DNA of 39,057 nt from DATEVL01 sp035471625 (GTDB lineage Bacteria; Chloroflexota; Anaerolineae; Anaerolineales; E44-bin32), in assembly GCA_035471625.1 (NCBI GenBank), contig DATIPT010000173.1, positions 1 to 39,057 of the forward strand. The letters run 5' to 3'. This document shows, one piece after another, positions 31,228 through 38,988 of this stretch (within the stretch, counting starts at the first letter, position 1; the number at the start of each line of letters is the position of its first letter). Below the pieces are notes generated by a model. It was not told the origin of the DNA and searched no databases. It saw only the letters and a list, made by a program, of their open reading frames with translations. The position numbers and the translations under genes are program-made.

Positions 31228-32241
31228 ATGGCGGATATCGTCGTCTTGATGACGGTGCGCTTCCCCGATCCCTTACTGCAGCGGATCAAAGCGGTTTCCC
31301 CGCAACTGCGAGTCGAGATGCATCCGGCCTCCAATGGCGCCGATCTTCCCGCCAACCTGTTGTCCGATGTAGAGGTGCTCTACACGATCCGGGCGCTGCC
31401 GGATCCCGAAGCGGTGCCCAGTCTGCGGTGGATCCAGTTTCACTATGCCGGAATCGATCATGTCGCCGACCATCCCTTGCTGCGCAGCGACATCCGGGTG
31501 ACGACTCTGAGCGGCGCGGCGGTGACCCAGATGGCCGAGTTTGTCATGATGGCGTTGCTCGGCCTGGCGCGGCGCCTGCCGCGCCTGGAGCGTGACCGGG
31601 CTGAGAAGCGCTGGGCGGAGAACCGCTTCGAGCGGTTTCGCCCGATCGATCTCGCCGGGAGCACCGTCGGCATCGTGGGGTACGGCAGCGTCGGGCGGGA
31701 GGTGGCGCGACTCTGCCGGGCCTTCGGGGCGCGGGTGTTGGCGGCGAAACGCGATCTGATGCATCTCCACGACGCAGGCTACCGACCGGATGGCCGCGGG
31801 GATCCCGACGCCGAGATCCCCGAGAGGCTGTACCCACCGCAGGCGCTCGCTTCGATGGCCGGCGAGTGCGACTTCCTGGTGGTGACGGCTCCGTTGACGG
31901 CGGAAACGCGCGGCCTGGTCGGGCGATCCGTGTTCCAGGCCATGAAGCCCACGGCGGCGCTCGTGGATGTCTCGCGTGGCGGCGTGGTCGATCACAACGC
32001 CCTGGTCGAGGCCCTCTCCGAGAAGCGGCTCGGCGGCGCCGCGCTCGACGTGTTTCCGGTGGAACCGTTGCCAGCGGGCAGCCCGTTGTGGGAGATGCCG
32101 AACGTCCTCCTGTCGCCGCACATCGCCGGAGCCTCCGGGCGCTACTTCGATCAGGCGGCAACGCTGTTCGCCGCCAATCTGACACGATACTTGGCCGATC
32201 AGGCGCTGCTGAATGAGGTCGAGGCCCGACGGGGATATTGA
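31228..32241 (+). CDS. D-isomer-specific 2-hydroxyacid dehydrogenase
   Basis: A 337-residue oxidoreductase interconverting 2-oxo acids and D-2-hydroxy acids. Nucleotide site GYGSVG (151-156); catalytic Arg250 (VDVSRGGVVD), Glu279 (DVFPVEPLP) and His298 (SPHIAGASG). Basic residues after the second Rossmann strand (LAAKRD, 171-176) suggest NADP(H) preference over NAD(H). Start ATG 31228 is fixed by the -10 box. The HAD hydrolase gene follows three bases after its stop. Exact substrate not determinable. Confidence 0.88.
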   Translation: MADIVVLMTVRFPDPLLQRIKAVSPQLRVEMHPASNGADLPANLLSDVEVLYTIRALPDPEAVPSLRWIQFHYAGIDHVADHPLLRSDIRVTTLSGAAVTQMAEFVMMALLGLARRLPRLERDRAEKRWAENRFERFRPIDLAGSTVGIVGYGSVGREVARLCRAFGARVLAAKRDLMHLHDAGYRPDGRGDPDAEIPERLYPPQALASMAGECDFLVVTAPLTAETRGLVGRSVFQAMKPTAALVDVSRGGVVDHNALVEALSEKRLGGAALDVFPVEPLPAGSPLWEMPNVLLSPHIAGASGRYFDQAATLFAANLTRYLADQALLNEVEARRGY

Positions 32242-32244
32242 GCT

Positions 32245-33003
32245 ATGGCGCGCCTCGAAGGAGTTATCTTCGATCTCGGATCCACCCTGATCCGGTTTCG
32301 CGGGGAATGGCCGGAGGTCCTGGGACGAGGACGGGCCGCCGCGGCCGCGTGGCTGATCGATTCCGGCATGGGCCTGGACCCGGCCTCCTTCTCCAAGGAT
32401 CTTCACCAGGCATTCCTTCAGAACTTCGAGGAGCGTCGCAAGGATCACCGGGAGCGCGCTTCGCGCGTGATTCTGCGCGAGGTATTGGCTGCACACGGGG
32501 TGAGCGACATCGGCGAGGCGGAGGTCCGTGAGGCGCTGCGCCGCCTGTATGCTCCCAGTGAAGCGTGCTGGTCGGCCGTCCCCGGCGTCCATGAGGTCCT
32601 CGATCGCGTAGCGGGGATGGGCAAGCGGACCGGGCTGCTCTCGAATGCCAGCGACGTCGAAAACGTAGAACGCCTGATAGCCGGCGCCGGTCTCGACGGA
32701 CGCTTTGACCCGATCGTCATCTCAGCCGCCGCCGGCATACGCAAGCCAACCCCGACCCTGTTCCTCGATATCGTGCGCAGGTGGGAACTGGATCCGGGGT
32801 CGGCCGTGATGGTCGGCGACATGCTGGCCGAGGACATTCTGGGTGCCCAGCGAGCCGGGCTGCATCAGATCTGGGTGCGGGGTGAAGCTGACCCGGCCTT
32901 CAATGATGAATTCCTCGATCAAGTTCACCCCGAAGTTGTGGTCGACTCGCTCAGTCAAGTGCCGGACGCGATCCGGTCGATCGAGACCACAATCCCCGGA
33001 TAG
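32245..33003 (+). CDS. HAD-family hydrolase (haloacid dehalogenase-like phosphatase)
   Basis: A 252-residue protein with motif I FDLGSTLIRF (Asp near 10), a helical cap, motif II LLSNASD, motif III Lys in IRKPTPTLF and motif IV VGDMLAEDILGAQRAG. The second motif-I acid is Ser in DLGST, as in several HAD subgroups. It is encoded three bases after the dehydrogenase and is surely co-transcribed, so a linked step (for example removing phosphate from a hydroxyacid) is possible but not shown. Confidence 0.85.
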   Translation: MARLEGVIFDLGSTLIRFRGEWPEVLGRGRAAAAAWLIDSGMGLDPASFSKDLHQAFLQNFEERRKDHRERASRVILREVLAAHGVSDIGEAEVREALRRLYAPSEACWSAVPGVHEVLDRVAGMGKRTGLLSNASDVENVERLIAGAGLDGRFDPIVISAAAGIRKPTPTLFLDIVRRWELDPGSAVMVGDMLAEDILGAQRAGLHQIWVRGEADPAFNDEFLDQVHPEVVVDSLSQVPDAIRSIETTIPG

Positions 33004-33063
33004 GCCGCCCGGCGGCCGAACCGACCCTCCCAGCGATTCCCCAAGCCCCAGGAGCCGTCGACG

Positions 33064-34290
33064 ATGTTCCAGCGTATCCGCACCACGATTCGAGAAACCC
33101 GGGGACGCTATCCGAGCCAGTTCTGGCTGTTGTTCTGGGGCATGCTGCTGAACGCCGCCGGAGGCAGCATGGTTTGGCCGTTCCTGACGATCTATGTTCG
33201 CCAGCAACTCGACGTGCCCTTGACCCAAGTCGGCCTGCTGCTGTCGGTCAATTCGCTCGCCGGATTCGTGGGGATGTCCTTCGCCGGGCCGGCCGCCGAC
33301 CGCTTTGGCCGCAAGGGCGTCATGGTCCTCAGCCTGGCGGCCGGTGCGGTGGGGATGTTGGCGATGAGCCGGGCCGCAAGCTACTCGGCGTGGGTCGCCA
33401 TCATGCTCTTCACCGGGGCGTTCAACCCGCTTTATCGTGTCGGTGCGGATGCGATGGTCGCCGATTTGGTCGGGCCGGCGGAGCGCCCTGGGGCGTACGC
33501 CCTGCTGCGCATGATCGCCAACCTGGGCGTCGCCATCGGGCCGGCGCTCGGCGGCTTCATCACCTCGGTGTCGTATGCCATCGCCTTCTACATCTCGGCG
33601 CTGGCGTCGACGGGGTACGCTCTGCTCCTGGCCTTTCGTGCTCGGGAAACCCTGCCGGCCTCCGCTCCGGAAGCGCCGCAAACCGGCCGAGGTTACGCTC
33701 CGGTCTTGCGCGATCGCCCGTTCGTAGCCTTCGTCGGGATCTACGGCCTCGCCGGGATGGCCTACGTCATGATGATGGTGCTGCTCCCGGTATACGCCAA
33801 GGAGAACTTCGGAGTCCCGGAGTCGCAGTACGGGTTCATCATGGCAACGAACGCGGCGATGGTCGTGCTGTTTCAGTACGCCGTCACCCGGCGCACCTCC
33901 AGGCGGGCGGCGCTCCCGGTCTTGGCCGTAGGGTCGCTGTTCTTCGCCGCCGGTGTTGGGGCGGTCGCCCTCAGCTCGGCCTTCCTCGGTTTCTGGCTGA
34001 GCATGGTCGTCCTGACGATCGGCGAGATGATCGTGATCCCGACTTCGACGACACTGACCGCCAACCTGGCCCCGGCCGACATGCGCGGCCGCTACATGGG
34101 GATATACACCATCGCCTGGGGAATGGCCTTCGGGATCGGCCCGGTCCTCGGCGGGGCCCTGAACGACAACATCGGGCCCGCGGCGATCTGGTATGGGGCG
34201 GCGCTCCTGGCAGCCGCAGCGGCGGTCGGGTTCCTGATCCTGAGGCGCGAGCGCAGGCTTCAGGGCGCCCAACCCGCTCCGGCGACCTGA
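33064..34290 (+). CDS. Major facilitator superfamily transporter
   Basis: A 408-residue transporter with 12 predicted membrane segments in two halves. Motif A is GPAADRFGRKGVMVLS between the second and third segments. The pattern is that of the drug:H+ antiporter-like MFS (efflux). ATG 33064 has AGGAG upstream. It is followed after 62 bases by the ECF sigma gene. Substrate unknown. Confidence 0.88.
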   Translation: MFQRIRTTIRETRGRYPSQFWLLFWGMLLNAAGGSMVWPFLTIYVRQQLDVPLTQVGLLLSVNSLAGFVGMSFAGPAADRFGRKGVMVLSLAAGAVGMLAMSRAASYSAWVAIMLFTGAFNPLYRVGADAMVADLVGPAERPGAYALLRMIANLGVAIGPALGGFITSVSYAIAFYISALASTGYALLLAFRARETLPASAPEAPQTGRGYAPVLRDRPFVAFVGIYGLAGMAYVMMMVLLPVYAKENFGVPESQYGFIMATNAAMVVLFQYAVTRRTSRRAALPVLAVGSLFFAAGVGAVALSSAFLGFWLSMVVLTIGEMIVIPTSTTLTANLAPADMRGRYMGIYTIAWGMAFGIGPVLGGALNDNIGPAAIWYGAALLAAAAAVGFLILRRERRLQGAQPAPAT

Positions 34291-34311
34291 TCAAGTCGAT
34301 TTCACATTTCT

Positions 34312-34327
34312 GGACTTCCGGGAGTCC
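34312..34327. promoter_or_regulatory. 16-bp near-palindrome upstream of the ECF sigma gene
   Basis: GGACTTCCGGGAGTCC (34312-34327) is palindromic except for one T/G pair. It lies 25 bases before ATG 34353 and 22 bases after the MFS stop. It may be an operator of the sigma gene or a weak stop for the MFS transcript. Confidence 0.35.
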
Positions 34328-34352
34328 TATTCGCTGGAGGGATGGCGACGGC

Positions 34353-34844
34353 ATGGCGCGGCAGACACAGGTCGAAGCGTGGGTTGAGGCCTATGGACGC
34401 GAGATTCACGCCTACTTGTTCCGCCTGCTGGGCGATCCCCAGGACGCGGAGGACTGCCTCCAGGAGACCTACGTGCGAGCGCTGCGCAGCCGGAGCAGCC
34501 AGGTGCGCGCCCCCCGGCCGTGGCTCTACGCCATCGCGACGAATACGGCGCGTTCGATGCTCCGCGGGCGAAGGCGCCGGGAGGATCGGCAGGCCGACCT
34601 TGACGAGGAGTTGACGGCGGAGTCCGGAAGGGATGCTTCGGTTGCCGAGCGCGTTTCCGAGGTTCGAGCCGTCGTCGACCGGTTGCCCAAGAAACAGAAG
34701 GAGGCGCTCTTGCTGCGGCGCTACCAGGGGATGGGCTACAACGAGATCGGCCGGATCCTGGAGTGCACACCCTCCGCAGCCAGGGCGAACGTGTATCAAG
34801 CGATGCGCAAGTTGCGCGCCGCCTTCCCGGAGGAGCCCGGATGA
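34353..34844 (+). CDS. ECF-type RNA polymerase sigma factor
   Basis: A 163-residue sigma-70 family protein with only regions 2 and 4. Region 2 is at about 10-80 (YLFRLLGDPQDAEDCLQETYVRAL, PRPWLYAIATNTARSMLRGRRRR) and region 4 at about 108-158 (RLPKKQKEALLLRRYQGMGYNEIGRILECTPSAARANVYQAMRKLR). Start ATG 34353, with GGAGG about 12 bases upstream. Its TGA overlaps the ATG of the DNA methyltransferase-repair gene (ATGA), where an anti-sigma gene would normally be expected. Confidence 0.88.
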   Translation: MARQTQVEAWVEAYGREIHAYLFRLLGDPQDAEDCLQETYVRALRSRSSQVRAPRPWLYAIATNTARSMLRGRRRREDRQADLDEELTAESGRDASVAERVSEVRAVVDRLPKKQKEALLLRRYQGMGYNEIGRILECTPSAARANVYQAMRKLRAAFPEEPG

Positions 34845-35527
34845 GCCCCACACCCGAGACGGTCGAGATCGAGCGATGGCTTCAGGGGGGCGAGGCGAGG
34901 GGAGCCTTGGCCCCCGTCGCCCGGCGACTGGATGAGGCCTACCAGCAGGATCCCCCGGTGGAAGCCTGGCACCGGGCAGAGCGGCGACTGCGCCGAGACG
35001 TGCCTCCGATCGAGACCCCGGTCTTCTACGACAGTGTCCCGAAGACCCTGGTCGGGAAGCTGTGGGTTGGAGTCACCGATCACGGGTTGGTGGCCGTATC
35101 GTTTGGAGGTCCGGAAGCGGAGTTCAGGGCGCAGGTCGCGCGAAAGACCGGCCGAACGCCACACCGATCCGCCCAGCACACCGCCGAGGTCCGCCGCCAA
35201 CTGGAGGCCTACCTGCAGGGTCGCCGCGGGGCGTTCACACTCGACGTCGACCTGCGGCATGTCACGCCGTTCCAGCGCGAAGTCCTGACCGCGGCGCAAG
35301 CTGTGCCGCGCGGCCAAGTGGTGACCTATGGTCAGATCGCCCGCAGGATCGGCCGGCCGCGCGCGACCCGGGCGATCGGGCAGGCGCTCGGGTCCAACCC
35401 TATCCCGATCGTCGTTCCCTGTCACCGGGTCTTGGCGGCGGACGGATCCCTCGGCGGGTACTCCGGGCGGGGCGGGACCCGGACCAAGCGCCGCCTGTTA
35501 CAGTTGGAAGGGGCGGCCCTTCCGTAG
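34841..35527 (+). CDS. ogt: Methylated-DNA-protein cysteine methyltransferase with N-terminal extension
   Basis: A 228-residue suicide repair enzyme that removes alkyl groups from O6-alkylguanine. The canonical protein starts near residue 60 (FYDSVPKTLVGKLWVGVTDHGLVAVSFGG) and carries TPFQREVLTAAQAVPRGQVVTYGQIA, the RATRAIGQALGSNP segment and the active-site PCHRV (acceptor Cys near residue 195). Residues 1-58 are an added helical stretch (ALAPVARRLDEAYQQDPPVEAWHRAERRLRRD) resembling the N-terminus of anti-sigma proteins of ECF systems. The gene overlaps the ECF sigma gene by four bases. Confidence 0.85.
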   Translation: MSPTPETVEIERWLQGGEARGALAPVARRLDEAYQQDPPVEAWHRAERRLRRDVPPIETPVFYDSVPKTLVGKLWVGVTDHGLVAVSFGGPEAEFRAQVARKTGRTPHRSAQHTAEVRRQLEAYLQGRRGAFTLDVDLRHVTPFQREVLTAAQAVPRGQVVTYGQIARRIGRPRATRAIGQALGSNPIPIVVPCHRVLAADGSLGGYSGRGGTRTKRRLLQLEGAALP

Positions 35528-35570
35528 GATTCCCCGGGGTCGTTCAAGACTAGGTTTGCGGCGAGGTGCC

Positions 35571-36524
35571 ATGAAGGGTCGAGATTGGGTGATGTTTTGG
35601 ACGTTGGGGCTGATCTGGGGGTCTTCCTTCCTGTGGATCAAGATCGCGTTGCAGGAAATCGGGCCGTTCACCCTGGTGGGGTGGAGGCTGTTGATCGGTG
35701 TGTTGACCCTTGGGATCGCCGTCCTGCTGCGCCGCCCGACGTTCCCTCGCCAGCGACGCGTCCTGGGCATGCTGGCGCTGCTCGGGCTGACCAACACCGC
35801 GCTGCCATTCGTCTTGATCTCATGGGGAGAGCAGACGATCGACTCGGCCGTCGCTTCGGTTCTGAACGGCACGGTGCCTTTGTTTGCCATGGTCTTCGCC
35901 CACTTCGCCCTGGAGGATGACCGGATGACCAGGGCTCGGATCCTGGGCCTCCTGGTCGGTTTCGCCGGCGTCGTCATCCTGTTGTCCGGTGAACTGGTCG
36001 GAAGCGGGTTCGGGCAGGCCGGCCTCGGGCAGTTGGCCGTCCTTCTGGCGGCCATCTTGTACGCGGCCAGCGGGGTTTTCGCTCGCAAGAACCTGCGCGA
36101 CGTGTCGCCCATGGTGCAGGCGTTCCTTCCCCTCGTCGTCGCCGATGCTTTTATCTGGTTTGGGGCCGTGGCGATCGAAGCCCCGGATCTCGTGCCGGCA
36201 GCCCGATCGACCTGGCTTGCCGTCACATGGCTGGGGGTCTTGGGCTCCGGTATCGCCTACCTGATTCTCTTCCAACTCCTGCATCGAATCGGGCCGACGC
36301 GTACGTCCATGGTGACCTATGTGTTCCCTCTGGTCGGGCTGGTGCTCGGTGTGGTCTTCCTGCAGGAAGCGTTGACGCTTCCGTTGGCCTTCGGGACGGG
36401 GATGATTGTCGCCGGGATCCTGGTCGTGAATGGATCCAGTATCCTTCAGGGGAGCGTCGGGCGGGTCTTTCGCCGGCCTTCCCTTCCGCATGATATTGGG
36501 AGCCCGGGCCCGCGCTCAGGTTGA
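35571..36524 (+). CDS. EamA/DMT-family transporter
   Basis: A 317-residue membrane protein with ten hydrophobic segments arranged as two EamA repeats (first GLIWGSSFLWIKIALQEI, second from about residue 160). This drug/metabolite transporter superfamily exports amino acids or other metabolites, and substrate cannot be read from sequence. Start ATG 35571 has GAGGTG upstream; the frame is open to 35328 only through the upstream ogt gene. Confidence 0.85.
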   Translation: MKGRDWVMFWTLGLIWGSSFLWIKIALQEIGPFTLVGWRLLIGVLTLGIAVLLRRPTFPRQRRVLGMLALLGLTNTALPFVLISWGEQTIDSAVASVLNGTVPLFAMVFAHFALEDDRMTRARILGLLVGFAGVVILLSGELVGSGFGQAGLGQLAVLLAAILYAASGVFARKNLRDVSPMVQAFLPLVVADAFIWFGAVAIEAPDLVPAARSTWLAVTWLGVLGSGIAYLILFQLLHRIGPTRTSMVTYVFPLVGLVLGVVFLQEALTLPLAFGTGMIVAGILVVNGSSILQGSVGRVFRRPSLPHDIGSPGPRSG

Positions 36525-36723
36525 GGTGATAGGGCACGGCAGTGTTGGGGTGTGCACCGTCCCTGATCCGCTCAGCGAACGATCGCTCAGCCACCGATAG
36601 GATCTGAGCCAACCCACTGCGGAGACGGTTGCGGAACTCAAGTAGGAATACCGACTTGAGTAGGTTCGACCTCCCCGTGGAGCCAGATCTTCAACCATCG
36701 CTCTCAGGGGAGGTGCTGAAAGG
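36525..36723. other. Gap with two inverted repeats upstream of the SulP gene
   Basis: Contains an imperfect hairpin (36571-36590, loop ACGA) and a perfect 8-bp inverted repeat ACTCAAGT/ACTTGAGT (36636-36643 and 36654-36661, 10-base spacer) about 60 bases before the SulP start. AGTAGG follows both arms. No gene is seen. The repeat is a candidate operator. Confidence 0.45.
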
Positions 36724-38445
36724 ATGGCGGCCAATATGACCACGACCACCCTGACTCGTCAGAAGTCCCAACGAACCTTGCGATCGTTCTTTCCCATCGT
36801 GGATTGGCTGCCCAAGTACCGGGCGTCCTTCCTGCGGCTGGATGTGATCGCAGCGCTGACTGTCTGGGCGCTTCTGGTGCCCGAGGCCATGGCCTACGCC
36901 GGCATCGCCGGCATGCCCCCGGAGACCGGCCTCTACACGGCTCCCCTGGCCCTGATCGGCTACGCCATCTTCGGCACCTCCAAGCATCTCAACGTGGGGC
37001 CCAGTTCCACCGTGGCTGCGCTGTCGTTGGGCGTTGTGGTCGCCGTGGCGGCCGTGGGATCACCGGAGTTCATCGCCCTGACGGTCTTGCTGGCCATCCT
37101 CACTGGCATCCTGCTGGTCGTCGCCGGCCTGCTCCGCCTGGGCGTGCTGGCCGACTTCCTCTCCCGGCCGGTGCTGGACGGCTTCGTGGTCGGTGTGGCC
37201 ATCACAGTGGCCGTGGGTCAACTCGACAAGCTGTTGGGTTTCAAGCCCGAGGGCGCATCCTTCGTCCCGGAGTCGGTGCGATTCGTCACTCATCTGGGGC
37301 AGACACATTGGGCCACCCTTCTTGTCGGTCTCGTCTGTCTGGCGCTGCTCTTCCTGATGCACCGCTTCACGCCCAAGATCCCGGCGGCTCTCACGGTCAT
37401 GGTGTTGGCCATCGTGGCCTCAGGGCTGCTGGACTTCGAGAGCCTGGGGATCCACATCGTGGGCGAGATCCCTGCAGGCTTGCCCCCCTTCGGACTCCCC
37501 TCGGGGATAGAGTTGCACGACGTGGTGGCCCTGTTGCCAGGGGCCGGCGCGATCGCACTGGTGGCCTTCGCCGAGTCGGTCGCGGTGGCTCGTTCGTATG
37601 CCACCAAGTTCAACTACAAAGTCGAAGCGGATCAGGAACTGGTGGCCTTGGGCGTGGCCAACGCCGGCGCCGGCTTCAGCGGTGGCTTCGTGGTTGACGG
37701 CAGCCTCTCCAAGACAGCTGCCTCTGTCGGAGCGGGTGCCGTCTCCCAGATGGCGTCCATCATCGCCGGCATCGCGGTACTCGTCACCGCGGCCTTTCTC
37801 ACACCCCTATTCTTCTATCTCCCCGAGGCGGCTCTGGCTGCGATCGTGATCCACGCCGTCTGGCACCTCATCAACTACAAGAAGATCTGGCAGTACCGAA
37901 CGATTACCCGGCTGGACTTCTGGACCGCGTTGGTGGCGGCCGTAGGGGTCTTGCTGCTGGGCATTCTGCAGGGCGTGTTGGTGGCTCTCTTCCTGGGTCT
38001 GCTGGGCCTGCTGCTGGGAACCAAGCGGCGAACCACCTCGGTTCTGGGGAAAGTGCCCCACGAAAAGACCTACCGGGCCTTGGAGAACTTCCCTGACGCC
38101 GAGACCTATCCCGGCCTGCTCATCGTGCGCTTCGACGGCTCATTGTTCTTTGCCAATGCGCCCGACTTCGCCGACGGGATCCGCACCGCCGTGTCGCTCG
38201 CCGAGCCCAAGCCGAAGGTCGTGCTGGTGGACGCCGAGTCGATCAACGATGTGGACGCGACGACCGTGATGGTCGTGATGGAGTTGGAGACGGAGTTGCA
38301 GCGCACCGGCGTGGACCTGCGCTTCGCCCGGGTAAAGACTCACGTGCTTGAGGTGATGCGTCGTTCGGGGATCGAGGAAGCCATCGAGCCGCAACACTTC
38401 TATCTCTCCGTCGAAGATGGCGTCGAGGACTTTCTCCAGGAGTAG
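36724..38445 (+). CDS. SulP-family anion transporter with STAS domain
   Basis: A 573-residue transporter. The N-terminal part has about 12-14 membrane segments with SulP hallmarks: ALTVWALLVPEAMAYAGIAGMPPETGLYTAPLALIGYAIFGTSKHLNVGPSSTVAAL and AGFSGGFVVDGSLSKTAAS. The C-terminal STAS domain (about 445-565) has LLIVRFDGSLFFANAPDF and VLVDAESINDVDATTV. Substrates in this family are sulfate, bicarbonate or related anions. Start ATG 36724 has a strong GGGAGGTG upstream. It is a stand-alone gene. Confidence 0.9.
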   Translation: MAANMTTTTLTRQKSQRTLRSFFPIVDWLPKYRASFLRLDVIAALTVWALLVPEAMAYAGIAGMPPETGLYTAPLALIGYAIFGTSKHLNVGPSSTVAALSLGVVVAVAAVGSPEFIALTVLLAILTGILLVVAGLLRLGVLADFLSRPVLDGFVVGVAITVAVGQLDKLLGFKPEGASFVPESVRFVTHLGQTHWATLLVGLVCLALLFLMHRFTPKIPAALTVMVLAIVASGLLDFESLGIHIVGEIPAGLPPFGLPSGIELHDVVALLPGAGAIALVAFAESVAVARSYATKFNYKVEADQELVALGVANAGAGFSGGFVVDGSLSKTAASVGAGAVSQMASIIAGIAVLVTAAFLTPLFFYLPEAALAAIVIHAVWHLINYKKIWQYRTITRLDFWTALVAAVGVLLLGILQGVLVALFLGLLGLLLGTKRRTTSVLGKVPHEKTYRALENFPDAETYPGLLIVRFDGSLFFANAPDFADGIRTAVSLAEPKPKVVLVDAESINDVDATTVMVVMELETELQRTGVDLRFARVKTHVLEVMRRSGIEEAIEPQHFYLSVEDGVEDFLQE

Positions 38446-38568
38446 TCCCGGGGCGCGCCTCGCCCAGACCATACCGAGGATCGCGCCACCTTCATCATCC
38501 GGGCCAGCCGGGGTCGCCTCGAGCAAGGGGCTTGCTGAAGCGACGATGTGCCTACGAACGACTGGGGA

Positions 38569-38988
38569 TCACAGCTGCGATTCTGCAGGTTCCGCAACAC
38601 AGCGGTCGAAGAGCCTCGTGAGCAGCCCGACATCCATATCGGCGGATCCGATGGCGACAATCCTGCTTCTTGGCGGCTCACTTCCCCAATCGCCGAGGGT
38701 CGTGATTTCCATTCTCCGGCCCACGACCTGCAACACGTTCCGGACGGTTGGCTCGTCGGCAGTGTAAAGAATCCCTTTGCACCGGTACACGAAGCCCGGA
38801 AGCTCCCGGCGGATCATCGTTCGCAGTGCTTCCAGCGACAGCGGAATCCCGGTTTCATAGCTCCACGTCGAGAAGACGTTGCTCGCGGGCTCGATGAGCG
38901 ATGAATTCTGCCCATCAGCCTGATCGCCAAGGTTCTTGGGGTCGAATCTCCCCACGCAACCAAGCCTGAGTAGGTCCAGTCGACGGCC
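38569..38988 (-). pseudogene. CobW/YciC-like GTP-binding protein fragment, C-terminal domain only
   Basis: The minus-strand frame encodes LDLLRLGCVGRFDP, then a CobW C-terminal domain (FSTWSYETGIPLSLEALRTMIRRELPGFVYRCKGILYT, then VLQVVGRRMEITTLGDWG and IVAIGSADMD). CobW-type proteins are G3E GTPases serving as metal chaperones; their GTPase domain should precede this. A TGA at 38991..38989 closes the frame, and the remaining 66 bases show no GTPase motif in any frame. The longest internal start is GTG 38955. I read it as a truncated gene; a separately translated C-terminal protein is less likely. Convergent with the SulP gene. Confidence 0.65.

Noticed and set aside
33174..34352. Open frame extending the ECF sigma gene upstream through the MFS gene
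   Set aside because: The extension reads MFS DNA in the wrong register and is Arg/Gly-rich; sigma region 2 starts right after ATG 34353.
36571..36590. Hairpin with an ACGA loop considered as half of a guanidine-II (mini-ykkC) riboswitch
   Set aside because: The class needs two hairpins with ACGR loops; the second inverted repeat here has a 10-base loop without ACGR, and the downstream gene is not a usual target.
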